Assembly: GCA_015060445.1 (NCBI GenBank)
Contig: SUYL01000042.1
Location: 29,594 to 93,593, forward strand
DNA: 64,000 bases
Direction: 5' to 3'
Origin: Bacteroidales bacterium
GTDB taxonomy: Bacteria; Bacteroidota; Bacteroidia; Bacteroidales; UBA932
Every line of letters starts with the position of its first letter. The first letter of the stretch is position 1. Position numbers and translations under genes: made by a program. Positions 28,601 to 37,608 of the stretch are shown piece after piece. The notes under the pieces were generated by a model. That model saw nothing but the letters and a program-made list of their open reading frames with translations. It did not search any database and was not told the DNA's origin.

Positions 28601-29672
28601 TGACTATGACGAGGCCATAAACCAGAAACTTCTTGGATGGCAATTGCTCCAATACGTAGCAACAATGCACAAGGGTGATGTAATCTTTAAGGAGAGCGTG
28701 GAAAACGGGCTGGAAGTTTCACTGCATCTTCCTTTCCTTACAAAAGAGGACTGGAAAGATAAAGAAAATGTACAGATAGTTGAGCCAATTATTGCAGAAA
28801 ACGAGCAGGAAGCCCTTGCAAGCATCATTGTTAATGAGTCCTCTGTAGATTTGAACATGGAGGAAGATGGTGATGACCTTCAGCAGGGCAAAATAAAACT
28901 GCTTGTAATAGAAGATAACCCTGATATAAGGCTCTATATGAAAGTTATGTTCGGCAAACAATACAACGTACTGTTTGCCGAGAACGGGGTGGAAGGACTG
29001 AAGATTGCAACAGAGGAGATTCCTAACCTCATCCTCACAGATGTTATGATGCCTGTTATGGACGGATATGAAGTGCTCCGTATCATTAAGGAGAATGCCA
29101 CCACATGCCATATTCCGGTAGTGCTTCTCACTGCGCTTACAGGTGAAGAGGATATAATAAAGGGATTTGACCTTGGTGCAGATGACTACATAACCAAACC
29201 GTTCAATCCTGAAATCCTGAGAGCCAAAGTAAGGCAGTTGGTTAAGGGAAGGGGTGAACTCAAGCAGATATATTCAAAACGGCTCACATCAACCAGTGAA
29301 TCATTGGATGAAATTGAGAGCCATAAAGCAGAGGAAGATCCGCTGATAATTAAAATAAACGAACTGGTTATTGCAAATATCCAAAACCCGGACTTTAATG
29401 TAAAGGAACTTGCCAGCATGCTTTTCATGAGCCAGCCTACCCTTTACAGGAAAGTTAAACAGATAACAGGATTCACCATTATTGAGGTGGTGCGTACAGT
29501 ACGTCTCAAACAGGCTGCCCAACTGCTCAAGACCAGAAAATACGGCATCCAGGAGGTGGCGGAACTGGTAGGTTACAATGATGTACCAACATTCCGCAAG
29601 CACTTTGTTGCATTGTACGGCACAACACCATCTTCATTCTCGGCTTCGTCGGGAGGAGAACAGAAGAACTGA
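25647..29672 (+). CDS. hybrid two-component system regulator (beta-propeller/Y_Y_Y sensor, degenerate kinase, REC, AraC HTH)
   Basis: Repeated LWLGTDxGL motifs; REC LVIEDNPDIR..LTDVMMPVMDG..TKPF; C-terminal AraC HTH; kinase motifs degenerate. Confidence 0.92.
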   Translation: MKKLSLLIALIICNEFFAFGFFNQPKYKLYNKSDGLNNNTVSAIFQDREGYLWLGTDIGLTRSDGVNFRHYPFSEAGGSFITKIYQLKDSLLWCWSNSYIAPVCFDSFHGKDIPIEGPDESYLQSLKDFCILDNKLYALQGSKLVHLPVEYKEASIVLQAEEIPFDKEIKRVFCGNNSLYLLHKDELVIFNPQTGSRKAISIASLGITASGQVSHIKAFGDYLFLYGAAIMPVCYNLESGKSVALETSDPLVDIQQVDGKRFIYATWNSISVLTFSSEDYTAAQQDSFGLFDNLAPYARIFRNSINELYYDQRNQVLWVGITGRGLMKISFRGERLKYIEIPSNIKSVNGLTQDMGGYIWISTDTKGVFRSTTSQLSSKMHFEQWPEAKNGRYVQYLDQFGGLWFGDSYGNVIQLNTNTGKKNSLKIECPAEEGTITAENINALYLNSRNDLWVAADNGLFIFDMSTRKLLAYMPNSSKTGNITAICQDGGGTMWLGTERGVHMAVREGNTVNLTSGFENSENVAANKVLALYVNNFNQLYASYEDKTIHIDAKSKEVVEALMLHRDYSSGHIRCITDDGSGCTWLGTASGVVMVNNGTLESYLYELAESFIEVHRLKDGELLWATSNGLVYFRPDEIKHWVGNRELTISDLEINYRTLGDDTPRTFNKQLQFKHNENNLHIYVSDMRFGASRSKIEYRLLPVEQEWKSTYGNCIELKNLKQGKYTLELRNPHITEQEPPVTQMKFVVKPLWIFSFWGIFISAATLLAILVLSYIFVLLRLRNRKNLSAMESRLLIKIDEQNQREERALLRSRLRHEIIQQLRTPISLIIAPLKEITQNVSLSEDVKLKSNIALLNSVIVQEICTRLEDLFLLEKDEIYKVAPYEISKISNSTVSPLREIINTSTVKVYFDKDRRSEKILWVDRTRISFLLRSLLVHTLQYLEYSGEMWLDLKEETVNGTHFCIFVIKTRKIAKIQKDRTFSLCNDYDEAINQKLLGWQLLQYVATMHKGDVIFKESVENGLEVSLHLPFLTKEDWKDKENVQIVEPIIAENEQEALASIIVNESSVDLNMEEDGDDLQQGKIKLLVIEDNPDIRLYMKVMFGKQYNVLFAENGVEGLKIATEEIPNLILTDVMMPVMDGYEVLRIIKENATTCHIPVVLLTALTGEEDIIKGFDLGADDYITKPFNPEILRAKVRQLVKGRGELKQIYSKRLTSTSESLDEIESHKAEEDPLIIKINELVIANIQNPDFNVKELASMLFMSQPTLYRKVKQITGFTIIEVVRTVRLKQAAQLLKTRKYGIQEVAELVGYNDVPTFRKHFVALYGTTPSSFSASSGGEQKN

Positions 29673-29712
29673 TTGGCATCCACTGATTTTTTGATAATTG
29701 GGAAGTTGTATT

Positions 29713-29720
29713 TATATTTG
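29713..29720 (+). promoter_or_regulatory. -7 element TATATTTG for efp
   Basis: TAnnTTTG match, upstream TTGAT at 29691, ~19-nt spacing. Confidence 0.5.
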
Positions 29721-29761
29721 CACCGCTAAAAAAAGAAAACAATAATTTATAGACAATTTAT

Positions 29762-30328
29762 ATGGCAACTACTGCAGATTTTAAAAACGGATTGTTCTTC
29801 AACTACAATGGAAAACCTTGTCAGTTGATTTATTTCCAACACGTAAAACCAGGTAAAGGTCCTGCTTTTGTAAAAACCAAATTCAGAAACCTTGAGAACG
29901 GTAAAATTCTTGAGAACACCTTCAGTGCAGGTGAGAAAATTGAGATTATCACTGTAGAGAGAAGACCTTACCAGTTCCTTTACAAAGATGAGACAGGTTT
30001 CAACTTCATGCACAATGAGACTTTTGAGCAGATTCACCTTGAGGAGGATTTCGTAGACAATGCAGACCTTATGAAAGAGGGCCAGTATGTAGAGATGATG
30101 TTCCTTGCAGACGAGGAGAGATGCCTTACTTGCGAACTTCCTCAGTTCGTTGAGTTGGAGGTTACCTACACAGAGCCTGCTGTTAAAGGTGATACCGCTT
30201 CTACTAATGCACAGAAAGAGTGTACCCTTGAGACAGGTGCAAGAATCATGGTTCCTCTGTTCATCAACCAGGGCGAGAAAATCCGCGTAAAAGTTGAGGA
30301 CAGAAGTTACGGTGAGCGTGTAAGATAA
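29762..30328 (+). CDS. efp: translation elongation factor P
   Basis: KNGLFFNYNGKPCQLIYFQHVKPGKGPAFVKTKFRNL; C-terminal GARIMVPLFINQGEKIRVKVEDRSYGERVR. Confidence 0.97.
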   Translation: MATTADFKNGLFFNYNGKPCQLIYFQHVKPGKGPAFVKTKFRNLENGKILENTFSAGEKIEIITVERRPYQFLYKDETGFNFMHNETFEQIHLEEDFVDNADLMKEGQYVEMMFLADEERCLTCELPQFVELEVTYTEPAVKGDTASTNAQKECTLETGARIMVPLFINQGEKIRVKVEDRSYGERVR

Positions 30329-30358
30329 TTTTTATAAGAAATTATTTTTAACTTTATA

Positions 30359-30386
30359 GCCGTTTCCGTGAGGGGACGGCTTTTTT
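30359..30386 (+). terminator. intrinsic terminator after efp
   Basis: GCCGTTTCC GTGA GGGGACGGC followed by TTTTTT. Confidence 0.85.
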
Positions 30387-30414
30387 CATTTGAAACAACA
30401 AACACACCATAATT

Positions 30415-31839
30415 ATGAAAAAACTATTTGCACTATTGGCACTTGCATTTGCAGTTTACGCATGCCAGATGCCACAAATCACAAATGAAAGCATTGAAAC
30501 TGCCATAAAGGAGGGCAACTTTACCCAGGCAGAACAGATGATCAAACTTAAAATTGCAACTGAGGACCTTACCCCTGGCGAAGTATGGGACCTTGACGCA
30601 AAAATCCAGACAATGCACCGTATCCGCAAGGACTTCTCCAAAGTTGATACCACAGTAATGGCATACATAAAGAAGGTTATCCCCAATGTAACCCCTGAGC
30701 AGATTGCAAAATGGGAGGCATCAGGCGCCCTTGAGTGCATGATGATTGACGGAGAAAAAAGATACTTCCGCAACGCCCCAAGAAACCTTTTCAGAATTGA
30801 CGCCGAGGCACAGGCACATTGGGATGTAAACGGAAGGCAGTCAGATGACCTTGATATCTTCCTTTCAAAACACATCCCGTCTGTTGTTGCACAGACCAAG
30901 AAAAATAAAATTGAAAACCTCACAAAACCACAGAAAATGAGGGTAACATACACCCTTGTTGTAAAACCTAACGAGGTACCTGAGGGAGAGACAATAAGAG
31001 TTTGGTTGCCATACCCAAGAGAGAATAAACGCAGTTTCAACGTGAACCTTCTATCCGCATCCCACAAGAACTACATCATTTCTCCCGACGAGTATGACCA
31101 CAAGAGCATCTACATGGAGTCTGTAGCGGTAAAGGACAGCGCAATGAAATTCTGCTACCAGCTTGAACTTGAAACATCAGACCATTGGTTCAACTTTGGC
31201 CCTGAGGATGTAAAACCATATGACACCGAGTCTGAGCTATACAAGGAATATACTGCAGAGCGCAAGACCCACGTAATCTTCAACCCGGAACTTAAACGTA
31301 TAACCGACAGCCTTGTTGCTGGTGAGACAAACCCATACAACAAAGCAATCAGAATTTTCGACTACATTTCCAAAAACTATCCTTGGGCAAGTGCAAGGGA
31401 ATACGCAACATTGGAGAACATTCCTGAATACGTACTCAAGAACAAGCACGGAGACTGTGGCCAGGTTGGACTTACTTTCATTACAATGGCCCGCTATGCA
31501 GGCATCCCTGCAAAATGGCAGAGCGGCTTTATGCTGCATCCTGGTGAGGCAGGCATGCATGACTGGGCTGAGGCTTACTTTGAGGGGATAGGCTGGGTTC
31601 CTGTAGATGTATCATTTGGCCTTGTACCTAATGAAGATGATAATGTATACCATTTCTACATGGGTGGAATTGACGCACACAGATATTATGTAAACGAGGA
31701 TTACTCAGGCACATTCTTCCCTGCAAAGAACCACTTGAGAAGCGAGACCGTAGACTTCCAGCGCGGTGAGGTTGAATGGAGAGGCGAGAACCTTTACTTT
31801 GGCCGCTGGTCTTGGGACATAGAAGTTGAATACCTGTAA
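30415..31839 (+). CDS. transglutaminase-like lipoprotein
   Basis: Lipobox AVYAC; catalytic-type HGDCGQVG, MHDWAEAY, GWVPVDVS. Confidence 0.85.
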   Translation: MKKLFALLALAFAVYACQMPQITNESIETAIKEGNFTQAEQMIKLKIATEDLTPGEVWDLDAKIQTMHRIRKDFSKVDTTVMAYIKKVIPNVTPEQIAKWEASGALECMMIDGEKRYFRNAPRNLFRIDAEAQAHWDVNGRQSDDLDIFLSKHIPSVVAQTKKNKIENLTKPQKMRVTYTLVVKPNEVPEGETIRVWLPYPRENKRSFNVNLLSASHKNYIISPDEYDHKSIYMESVAVKDSAMKFCYQLELETSDHWFNFGPEDVKPYDTESELYKEYTAERKTHVIFNPELKRITDSLVAGETNPYNKAIRIFDYISKNYPWASAREYATLENIPEYVLKNKHGDCGQVGLTFITMARYAGIPAKWQSGFMLHPGEAGMHDWAEAYFEGIGWVPVDVSFGLVPNEDDNVYHFYMGGIDAHRYYVNEDYSGTFFPAKNHLRSETVDFQRGEVEWRGENLYFGRWSWDIEVEYL

Positions 31840-31888
31840 AAAGCAGAATGCTGAAACAGAAGAGGCTGACCCAAAAGGACTACCCTTC

Positions 31889-31922
31889 ATCGGCGGTGAA
31901 ATACTATTCACCGCCGATTTTG
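31889..31922 (+). terminator. intrinsic terminator
   Basis: Perfect 12-bp stem ATCGGCGGTGAA ATACTA TTCACCGCCGAT then TTTTG. Confidence 0.8.
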
Positions 31923-32062
31923 TTGATATACATTGCATTAGGTTGTTGCGTTGTGAAACGACTTTTTATGCAAAAATGGTTTAAGCGTTGATTTTACCCT
32001 TTTGCGTGTAGTCTTCTATATAGTATAAATTAAGTATAATTAAGATATAATATGCTAAATTC

Positions 32063-32094
32063 TTTGGAGGTCTAAAAAATCGGACATATATTTG
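32063..32094 (+). promoter_or_regulatory. promoter of the DUF4143 ATPase gene
   Basis: -33 TTTGG (32063-32067), -7 TATATTTG (32087-32094). Confidence 0.6.
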
Positions 32095-32137
32095 CATTGC
32101 GTAAAAATAATCAACTCACTGCGTAAAATGTAATATT

Positions 32138-33322
32138 ATGTATAAAAGAGCCGAATATCAGAAAATTAAATCAAGGCTTGAAGAAGAAAGAACGTTTATT
32201 CAGGTTGTAATGGGTGCTCGCCAGATTGGCAAATCAACAGTTGTCAAGCAGGTACTCAAAGATCTGTCACTGCCTTATCAGTTCTACTCTGCGGACAATG
32301 TTCCTGCCACCAATACTGCGTGGATTTCCAATTGTTGGGCAGCGACACGCAGTCTCAAAGAGAATAATGGCTGGGAGAGTGTCATCCTTGTAATTGACGA
32401 GATTCAGAAAATTGCTAATTGGAGTGAAGTTGTAAAAAAAGAGTGGGATGATGACACATTCCACGACCGAAATATTAAGGTATTGCTTCTTGGTAGTAGT
32501 CGTGTACTGCTGGAAAAAGGCTTGTCTGAGTCCTTGGCAGGACGGTTCGAAGAGATTCGCATGAGTCATTGGAGCTATAAGGAGATGAAAGAGTGCTTTG
32601 GCTTCACTGTTGATCAATATATGTTTTACGGAGGCTACCCCGGAGCAGCAACACTGATTGATGATAGTGACCGTTTTGAGCAGTATATCCAGTCAGCGAT
32701 TATCGATGCCACTATAAATAAAGATATCCTTATGGATACTCCAATCAGTAAACCTGCTCTTTTGAAACAAACCTTTGAACTTGGAGCTGCCTACTCCGGA
32801 AACCTGCTATCATTAAATAAAATGTTGGGCTCTTTGCAAGATGCAGGCAACACATCTACATTGGCTGGATACGTTAACCTGCTTAATGAGAGTGGTTTGC
32901 TTTGTGGCCTGCAAAAATATAGTGTTGATATGTCCCGCCGAAGAGCCAGTATTCCAAAGTTCCAAGTATATAACAATGCGTTAAAGATGGTATACAGTCC
33001 TCTTACATTTGAGCAGGCTATTCTTGACCGTAAAGCGTGGGGACATATCTTTGAATCGGGCATTGGAGCATACCTCGTCAGCCAGGCATTTATTCATCGC
33101 TTTGAAGTGTTCTATTGGCGAGAGCGTAATGACGAAGTAGATTTTATACTTCAGAAAAAGGGCTCTATTGTGGCTATTGAGGTAAAGAGCAATGCTGAGA
33201 AAAACACAAACGGCTTAGAGAAATTCAGACAGATGTTTAACCCTAAGGCCTCGTTTATCGTTGGTGATGGCGGTATAGGAGTGGAGGAATTTTTATCAAT
33301 GGATATCAACAAGCTATTTTAG
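32138..33322 (+). CDS. AAA_14/DUF4143-family ATP-binding protein
   Basis: GARQIGKSTVVKQ Walker A, ILVIDEIQKI Walker B, LLGSS, C-terminal VDFILQKKGSIVAIEVKS. Confidence 0.9.
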   Translation: MYKRAEYQKIKSRLEEERTFIQVVMGARQIGKSTVVKQVLKDLSLPYQFYSADNVPATNTAWISNCWAATRSLKENNGWESVILVIDEIQKIANWSEVVKKEWDDDTFHDRNIKVLLLGSSRVLLEKGLSESLAGRFEEIRMSHWSYKEMKECFGFTVDQYMFYGGYPGAATLIDDSDRFEQYIQSAIIDATINKDILMDTPISKPALLKQTFELGAAYSGNLLSLNKMLGSLQDAGNTSTLAGYVNLLNESGLLCGLQKYSVDMSRRRASIPKFQVYNNALKMVYSPLTFEQAILDRKAWGHIFESGIGAYLVSQAFIHRFEVFYWRERNDEVDFILQKKGSIVAIEVKSNAEKNTNGLEKFRQMFNPKASFIVGDGGIGVEEFLSMDINKLF

Positions 33323-33423
33323 CGATAGATATTATGGCTAAATGACGCTGTTTTTATATCTGTTGATTCTATTCAGAAAGAGAGTAATAACATAGAATTT
33401 TCAAATTTTAGAAATCCGAAAAC

Positions 33424-33833
33424 ATGAAATACATAGCCACTGCCCTTTTGGTTTTGATGACCATAACTTTTATTGTATGCGGTATCCTTTGGAGGTAATA
33501 CGCCCGACAATCCGCAGAGCCAAGGTTTATGTACTTCTGTTTACTCCTTTGATACTATTGGTCTCAGTGGGAATGTGTGCCGGTATCGAATATACTACTA
33601 TATACACTTATGCAGACCTATGGCAGCATATCGGAGAGTTTAATGTGTGGTTTCGCCTCTTAACTCTTACGGTAATGCTGTTCTATTGTTTTTCCCTTTT
33701 TCTTGTGCCGTACGACTGGCGCAAGAGCAGTGCAGACAAAAAGTTTATCATGTTCTACTCCTGCGGATTCTGTCTGATTGGATTACTGCATTTCTCCATA
33801 CAGATGTCGGCTTCTTTATATAAGTTTCTATAG
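33424..33833 (+). pseudogene. possible remnant of a membrane-domain regulator gene (two short overlapping hydrophobic ORFs)
   Basis: MKYIATALLVLMTITFIVCGILWR* (33424-33498) followed in another frame by the 118-aa hydrophobic ORF 33477-33833. Confidence 0.3.
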
Positions 33834-34694
33834 ACCTTGCAGATGCTTTGCTACCCCCTCCAATTGCCATTTTGGAGTGGAGGTGGCTCCGCATATACCG
33901 ACAGAATCACCCTCAGTGAACCACTGGGGGTTTATTTGGTCTATAGTCTGAATGTGATATGAACGGGGATTTACAGATTTGCACAAATCGTACAGCACCT
34001 TGCCGTTGGAACTCTCCTTGCCGCTGATGAACACTATTACAGAGTGCTTTTTTGCAAATGCCATAAGGTTTGTGTGCCTTTGTGCCACCTGGCGGCAGAT
34101 GGTGTTGTGAATTTTGAAGTTTTCCAGATTCCCTCCCTGCAATTTTATCCTCTCCCTTATTGCGTCACATACCTCCTCGTACTCCTTGGGGTCTTTTGTG
34201 GTTTGGGAGAATATCTGTATTGGCCGTGTGTAGTCAATCTTATTGAGGCTGGCTATGGAATCAACTACCACAGCATCTCCATTTACCTGTCCTACAAGGC
34301 CGTTTACCTCTGCGTGTCCTATCTTTCCAAAGATTACAATCTGGCTGTTATGCTGTGAATATGCCTCCTTTATCCTGGCCTGAAGTTTTAGCACTACCGG
34401 GCAGGTGCAGTCTATAAGTGAGATATTGCGTTCCTGAGCCAGGGCGTATGTTGCAGGGGGCTCCCCGTGTGCCCTTATGAGTACGGTTGTGTCCGACAAC
34501 TGTTTCATCTGCTCCAGATCTACAACCTGCAACCCTATCTTGTTGAGCCTCTCCAATTCTGAGTTGTTGTGTACAATGGAACCCAGAGAGTACAATGTTG
34601 CACTCTCCTTAAGGCGGAACTCCGCCTTCTCCACAGCCCTGATTACCCCGTAACAGAAGCCCGATTCTGCATCTATCTCAATTGCCAGGCGCAT
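33828..34694 (-). CDS. ispH: 4-hydroxy-3-methylbut-2-enyl diphosphate reductase
   Basis: GFCYGVIRAVEKAE, DCTCPVV, TTKDP, GICGATSTPKWQLEGV. Confidence 0.96.
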   Translation of the reverse strand: MRLAIEIDAESGFCYGVIRAVEKAEFRLKESATLYSLGSIVHNNSELERLNKIGLQVVDLEQMKQLSDTTVLIRAHGEPPATYALAQERNISLIDCTCPVVLKLQARIKEAYSQHNSQIVIFGKIGHAEVNGLVGQVNGDAVVVDSIASLNKIDYTRPIQIFSQTTKDPKEYEEVCDAIRERIKLQGGNLENFKIHNTICRQVAQRHTNLMAFAKKHSVIVFISGKESSNGKVLYDLCKSVNPRSYHIQTIDQINPQWFTEGDSVGICGATSTPKWQLEGVAKHLQGL

Positions 34695-34697
34695 GTT

Positions 34698-35402
34698 CTA
34701 TCTCATTTGAAGTCCGAAACGTTCCAGAAGTATCCTGTCTAGCCAAACAAACTGCTCAGGAATGCTCATATTGCTGTTGTCCAGAAGGATTGCATCATCT
34801 GCCTTGCGCAAAGGAGAAACCTCCCTTGTCTGATCCAGATGGTCGCGTTCCTTCAGGTTCTTGAGCACATCGTCAAAACTCTCCTTACCACCGGCTTCCT
34901 GAATCTCCTTGAACCGTCTCTGGGCCCTTACCTCAACTGCAGCGGTCATGAAAATCTTGAGTTCAGCATTGGGGAATACAGAGGTTCCTATATCCCTGCC
35001 ATCCATTACAACCCCCTTGTCCTGCCCCATACGGCGGAGAATCTTGTCAACATACTCCCTTACAAAAGGCAATGCAGAGATTTTGCTCACCTTGTTTGAG
35101 ATATTTAGTGTCCTTATCTGCTTCTCTACGCAGGCATTGTTGAGCCAGGTCTGCGATTTTCCGTCGGGACCCAACTTGAAAGAGATTACATTTGGCCCAA
35201 GGGTCATCTTCAACCCTGCCTCATCTATCTTTCCCTTGTTATCCATGAATCCGTTGGTGTATGCAAAATAGGTTACTGCACGGTACATTGCACCGGTATC
35301 TACATATACGTATCCCAGCCTTGCCGCTACCTGCTTTGCAAAACTGCTTTTCCCCGTTGAGGAATGGCCGTCAATGGCAATGATAATTTTAGCTTGTTCC
35401 AT
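34698..35402 (-). CDS. cmk: (d)CMP kinase; start at MEQAKIIIAIDGHSSTGKS
   Basis: IDGHSSTGKSSFAK, YVDTGAMYRAVTYFA, VVMDGRDIGTSVFPNAELKIFMTA. Confidence 0.96.
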   Translation of the reverse strand: MEQAKIIIAIDGHSSTGKSSFAKQVAARLGYVYVDTGAMYRAVTYFAYTNGFMDNKGKIDEAGLKMTLGPNVISFKLGPDGKSQTWLNNACVEKQIRTLNISNKVSKISALPFVREYVDKILRRMGQDKGVVMDGRDIGTSVFPNAELKIFMTAAVEVRAQRRFKEIQEAGGKESFDDVLKNLKERDHLDQTREVSPLRKADDAILLDNSNMSIPEQFVWLDRILLERFGLQMR

Positions 35403-35464
35403 AAGGGCAAAAGTACAAAAAAAGTTATCTTTGTGAAACAATGTTACACATATAATAACAATAT

Positions 35465-36421
35465 ATGAGAGTTGCTGTTCTTGATTTGGGCACCAATGTG
35501 TTCAATATGATTTTAAGCGAATTTACCCCCTCAGGGGAATGCAATACTGTAAAGGAGTTCAAATGTGCGGCCAAATTGGGGGCCGGAGGGCTTTCAGACG
35601 GCAAGATTGCCCCCATAGCCTTTGAGACCGCCTGTGCGGCACTTGACAGGATAATGGCAGTGATTGATGAGGCCGGCGGGGCAGACAGGATAATACCGTA
35701 CGCAACCTCTGCGGTACGCGATGCTGCAAATGGCGTGGAATTTGCTGAGTACATGAACCGCAGATACGGGTTTGAGATAAGGATAATCCCCGGGGAGAGG
35801 GAAGCGGAACTGATATTCAAGGGTATAATGGAATCTGTAGGTGATCTCAGAGGCAGCAGCGGCAGGTTCGGCACCGGAGAGAATGCCCTTATGCTGGACA
35901 TTGGAGGGGGAAGCAATGAATTCATAATTACAGACGGGGCAGAAATTCTCTGGAAAAGGAGTTTCCCGATAGGTATGGCCCGCATGAGGGAGAGATTCAA
36001 CTACACAGATCCCATCCCGCAACAGGTGGTGGAGGAGTTTCTACGGTTCAATGACGGTGTGCTGGGGGAACTTTGGGAGATGGTGGAGAAGTTCCGTCCG
36101 GAAATTTTCATAGGATCGTCGGGATCATTTGATACATTCAAGGACCTTATCTTCAACTGCGGCTATAGGGAATTGCCTTCCATTGAGTTGAAAAAGGGAG
36201 ATCTGGAGGAACTCAACCGCAAACTGGTTGTTTCCACAGCACAAGAGAGGCTGCAGATGCCTGGGATGTCGCAGATAAGGGTGGATTATATTGTGCTGGC
36301 ATCCATATTTACACAATATATCCTGGAAAAAGTGAATCCAAGAGTTGTTTACCAGTCTTCCTTCTCGCTTAAGGAGGGTGGCATGAAAGAAGAGTTTGAC
36401 AATTATTTAAAGAGCATATAA
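35465..36421 (+). CDS. ppx: Ppx/GppA-family phosphatase
   Basis: AVLDLGTNVFNM, ATSAVRDAANG, MLDIGGGSNEFI, GSSGSFDTF. Confidence 0.88.
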   Translation: MRVAVLDLGTNVFNMILSEFTPSGECNTVKEFKCAAKLGAGGLSDGKIAPIAFETACAALDRIMAVIDEAGGADRIIPYATSAVRDAANGVEFAEYMNRRYGFEIRIIPGEREAELIFKGIMESVGDLRGSSGRFGTGENALMLDIGGGSNEFIITDGAEILWKRSFPIGMARMRERFNYTDPIPQQVVEEFLRFNDGVLGELWEMVEKFRPEIFIGSSGSFDTFKDLIFNCGYRELPSIELKKGDLEELNRKLVVSTAQERLQMPGMSQIRVDYIVLASIFTQYILEKVNPRVVYQSSFSLKEGGMKEEFDNYLKSI

Positions 36422-37593
36422 TGAAAGTACTTATTGTAGATGATGAGAAAAGCATCCGCTTTGCCCTTAAGGATATCATTGAGTTTGAGGGGCATGAGGT
36501 TGCACTGGCCGCAGACGGAAAAGAGGGGCTTGAGATGGCTTTGGCAAACAATTATGATGTAATTTTCTCAGATATAAAGATGCCCGGCATAGACGGGGTT
36601 GAACTGCTGGAGAAACTTATGGAGAACGGGGTTGAGGCTGCTGTAGTTATGATTTCCGGCCACGGCTCTATAGATACCGCCGTTGACTGCATTAAGAAAG
36701 GGGCATTTGACTTCATTCAGAAACCCCTGGATTTGAACCGCATACTCATTACCCTAAAGAATGCAACAGACAAGACCTCTTTGGTTAAGGAGACCAAAAT
36801 CCTCAAGAAGAAGGTTGAGAAGGTGGCGGGAATACCCCAGATTGTGGGAGAATCCCCTGCAATTGTAAAGATAAAGGAGATGATTGAGAGGGTGGCCCCT
36901 ACAGATGCCCGCGTGCTGGTTACCGGCTCAAACGGTACAGGAAAGGAACTTGTGGCCCGCTGGCTTCATGAGAAGAGCAACCGCAAGAGCATGCCGTTTG
37001 TGGAGGTGAACTGTGCCGCCATTCCCGGGGAACTGATTGAGAGCGAACTGTTCGGCCATGTTAAAGGGTCGTTTACCGGGGCGGTAAAGGACCATAAGGG
37101 AAAATTTGAGCAGGCAGATGGGGGCACGCTGTTCCTGGACGAGATTGGAGACATGAGCCTGAGCGCACAGGCCAAGGTTCTGAGGGTGCTTCAGGAGAAC
37201 AAATTGAGCCGCGTGGGAAGCGACAAGGATATAAATGTTAAGGTTCGCGTAGTTGCTGCAACCAACAAGAACCTGCTGGAGGAGATTGGGAAGGGGAATT
37301 TCAGGGAGGACCTTTACCACAGGTTGAGTGTGATTGTAATACATGTCCCATCTTTGGCAGACCGCAAGGAGGACATTCCGCTCCTTGTAAACCACTTTAT
37401 TGGGCAGATTTGTGCCGAGACCGGCATGCCGGCCAGAGCCATTGATGCTGACGCTGTGGCAGAACTGCAGAAACACGCCTGGACAGGCAATATAAGGGAA
37501 CTGAGGAACGTTACCGAGAGGCTCCTCATTTTAGGAAACCAGACAATAACCAAAGAGGATGTGCAGATGTACGCCTCTCCACTATTCAGATAA
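36421..37593 (+). CDS. NtrX/NtrC-like sigma-54 response regulator lacking a recognisable C-terminal HTH
   Basis: REC (VDDEKSIR..FSDIKMPGIDG..IQKP) plus AAA+ (TGSNGTGKE, GHVKGSFTGA, GGTLFLDEIGDM); ends shortly after the AAA lid. Confidence 0.93.
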   Translation: MKVLIVDDEKSIRFALKDIIEFEGHEVALAADGKEGLEMALANNYDVIFSDIKMPGIDGVELLEKLMENGVEAAVVMISGHGSIDTAVDCIKKGAFDFIQKPLDLNRILITLKNATDKTSLVKETKILKKKVEKVAGIPQIVGESPAIVKIKEMIERVAPTDARVLVTGSNGTGKELVARWLHEKSNRKSMPFVEVNCAAIPGELIESELFGHVKGSFTGAVKDHKGKFEQADGGTLFLDEIGDMSLSAQAKVLRVLQENKLSRVGSDKDINVKVRVVAATNKNLLEEIGKGNFREDLYHRLSVIVIHVPSLADRKEDIPLLVNHFIGQICAETGMPARAIDADAVAELQKHAWTGNIRELRNVTERLLILGNQTITKEDVQMYASPLFR

Positions 37594-37608
37594 AAAAATA
37601 GAAAGATT

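Noticed and set aside
25647-29672. SusCD-linked polysaccharide utilization locus
   Set aside because: No TonB-dependent receptor, SusD or glycoside hydrolase genes in the window
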